A stretch of DNA of 64,000 bases from Sporosarcina gallistercoris (GTDB lineage: Bacteria > Bacillota > Bacilli > Bacillales_A > Planococcaceae): NCBI RefSeq assembly GCF_014836415.1, contig NZ_JACSQY010000002.1:1-64000 (forward strand). Reading direction: 5' to 3'. Position numbers and translations under genes: made by a program. Positions 62,753 to 64,000 of this stretch are shown here, one piece after another. The first letter of the stretch is position 1. The number at the start of each line of letters is the position of its first letter. The notes below the pieces were generated by a model. The model saw nothing but the letters and a program-made list of their open reading frames with translations, searched no databases and was not told the origin of the DNA.

Positions 62753-62868
62753 TTGTACAAACATAACACGTGTACAATGTTTGAAATCATGTATAATGGG
62801 AATAAATTAAATAATTTAAGGTCTTTTCGAGCATTTCTTGTACAATCTTAACATAAAACATTGTACAA
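62753..62868. promoter_or_regulatory. Four TTGTACAA-type sites between the MerR gene and crtN
   Basis: TTGTACAA at 62753-62760, GTGTACAA at 62770-62777, TTGTACAA at 62838-62845 and TTGTACAA at 62861-62868. Three are perfect 8-base palindromes. They occur as two pairs, 17 and 23 bases apart, in a 238-base divergent promoter region that has no other obvious repeats. TATAAT at 62792-62797 may be a -10. They are the likely operators for the MerR regulator. Confidence 0.7.
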
Positions 62869-62911
62869 ATGAAACTATAAACCATCATAAGAGAGAATTG
62901 GGGAGATTCAT

Positions 62912-64000
62912 TTGAAAAAGAGCGTTATTGTCATAGGAGCCGGCGTAGCCGGATTAGCGAGCGCATGCAGATTACAGCATGCTGGATATGAGGTCACACT
63001 TTACGAAAAAGAATCGTTGCCTGGCGGAAAGATGCATAGGATCCAGCAAGATGGCTATCAGTTCGACTTAGGTCCGACCATTGTCATGATGCCTGAACTT
63101 TACCGTGAAGTCTTTCAAGTGTGCGGTGTCGATCCAGATGATTATATCCCCATGCAGCGCCTCGATCCGATGTACAGCGTGTACTTCGGAGATCAGCCCG
63201 AAGATCATTATGAAATCAGCTCGGATCTAATTGAATTGACTAAAACACTAGAATCTTTCGGGGATGAGGACGCACAAGGTTTCCTGGAGTACTTGCAAGA
63301 AATCTATAAACGTTTCCTAGTGGCGAAAGAACATTTTCTTCAGAAACCATTTCGCAAGCCATCGGACTTCTATAACTATTCCATGTTGCGTCAAGGATTG
63401 AAATTAAAGACGTTTGATAATGCAGATACATTCATCAGCAAATACATTCAAAACGAACGCCTGAAACAAATGATCAGTTTTCAAACATTGTACATCGGAG
63501 TTTCTCCCTATAGTGGTCCCTCTCTCTATACAATGATTCCGATGATAGAGTTCCTTTACGGAGTCTGGTTCATAAAAGGCGGTATGTATACGATGGCCCA
63601 ATCCCTTGAGAGATTATTCAAGGAATTAGGAGGCACTGTCCACTACAATTCATCAGTTGACGAGATTGTCATTCAGAACGGCCAAGCAAAAGGAATTCGT
63701 CTCAATGGAGAAGTGATTCCGGCCGATTTTGTAATGTGCAATGCCGATTTTCCGTATGCGATGAAAAATCTTGTAAAAGAACCAAAAGCTAAAGGAAAAT
63801 ATACCGATAAGAAGATTGACAATATGAAATATTCTTGTTCTTGTTTCTTGATGTATCTCGGAATGGACAAAAAATATGATGACGTCCCTAATGCACATAA
63901 CTTCATATTCAACGAAGAATTAGAACGCAACCTGAATGATATCTTCACCGGGAAGCGGCTCGACAATGCATCCTTCTACGTATACATCGGTTCCAAACTC
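62912..64000 (+). CDS. crtN: 4,4'-diapophytoene desaturase-type enzyme, 3' part outside window
   Basis: The first 363 codons of a carotenoid desaturase. The FAD-binding motif VIVIGAGVAGLASACRLQHAGY starts at residue 5, followed by GGKMHRIQQDGYQFDLGPTI, a phytoene desaturase signature, and SPYSGPSLYTMIPMIEF. CrtN introduces double bonds into the C30 precursor 4,4'-diapophytoene. The TTG at 62912 follows GGGGAG. The reading frame is open to the window end. Other crt genes are expected downstream. Confidence 0.9.
   Translation, partial: MKKSVIVIGAGVAGLASACRLQHAGYEVTLYEKESLPGGKMHRIQQDGYQFDLGPTIVMMPELYREVFQVCGVDPDDYIPMQRLDPMYSVYFGDQPEDHYEISSDLIELTKTLESFGDEDAQGFLEYLQEIYKRFLVAKEHFLQKPFRKPSDFYNYSMLRQGLKLKTFDNADTFISKYIQNERLKQMISFQTLYIGVSPYSGPSLYTMIPMIEFLYGVWFIKGGMYTMAQSLERLFKELGGTVHYNSSVDEIVIQNGQAKGIRLNGEVIPADFVMCNADFPYAMKNLVKEPKAKGKYTDKKIDNMKYSCSCFLMYLGMDKKYDDVPNAHNFIFNEELERNLNDIFTGKRLDNASFYVYIGSKL

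Overview
The window looks like low-to-mid GC Firmicutes DNA, most likely a Planococcaceae member (Sporosarcina-like). Evidence: the gene order ddl-murF-cshA-ydbS-ydbT / ydcA-acpS-ydcC-alr-ndoAI-ndoA-rsbRSTUVW-sigB-rsbX-tex-sprT is the one known from Bacillus subtilis; Shine-Dalgarno sites are strong; TTG starts are frequent; a 4,4'-diapophytoene desaturase (crtN) sits at the right edge. The genus is an inference; the class is secure.

Layout. 1-990: the 5' tip of a 16S rRNA gene preceded by six tRNA genes (Glu, Gln, Lys, Leu, Arg, Gly), all on the minus strand with two sigma-A type promoters. 1.0-12.2 kb: SprT-like protein, Tex, the complete eight-gene sigma-B module, the EndoA/EndoAI toxin-antitoxin pair, alanine racemase, a LolA-like lipoprotein and AcpS. 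12.3-20.3 kb: rhomboid protease, two PH-domain membrane proteins, the CshA helicase with a structured leader, an esterase, MurF and Ddl. 20.5-23 kb: two tandem RodA/FtsW-type SEDS polymerases. 23.0-28 kb: small protein, copper regulon (csoR, copZ, copA with CsoR boxes) and cardiolipin synthase. 28-37.8 kb: cell-wall, transport and stress genes, including VanY, YidC, MntR and CvfB, and two small genes with sigma-B type promoters. 37.8-43.2 kb: cadmium/zinc module cadC-cadA and a penicillin-acylase homologue. 43.2-44.0 kb: an IS1182-like remnant with dispersed repeats. 44.0-49.9 kb: complete seven-gene Mrp Na+/H+ antiporter operon. 50.2-62 kb: a USP-domain protein, MurB, a FAD-Rieske oxidoreductase, PpaC, NsrR/Hmp nitric-oxide defence, YkvI-type transporter, PfpI-like protein, a 3-methyladenine glycosylase, a BmrA-type exporter and a uracil-DNA glycosylase-like protein. 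61.8-64.0 kb: a CarH/LitR-like MerR regulator divergent from crtN, which runs off the window.

Themes. Stress sensing (sigma-B and its likely targets) and metal, nitric-oxide and Na+/pH homeostasis dominate, next to cell-wall synthesis. The least explained sequence is a set of tandem repeats with unit length 20-21 bp sharing a TGAGC core, in three intergenic arrays (12961-13180, 28130-28250, 40561-40720), with the same core also forming the stop-codon region of two genes. Other items worth checking are the altered B12 motif of the MerR regulator beside crtN with four TTGTACA-type sites, an apparent AUC start codon on the glycosylase gene, a three-way-junction RNA in the cshA leader, and two small genes outside the usual annotation size.
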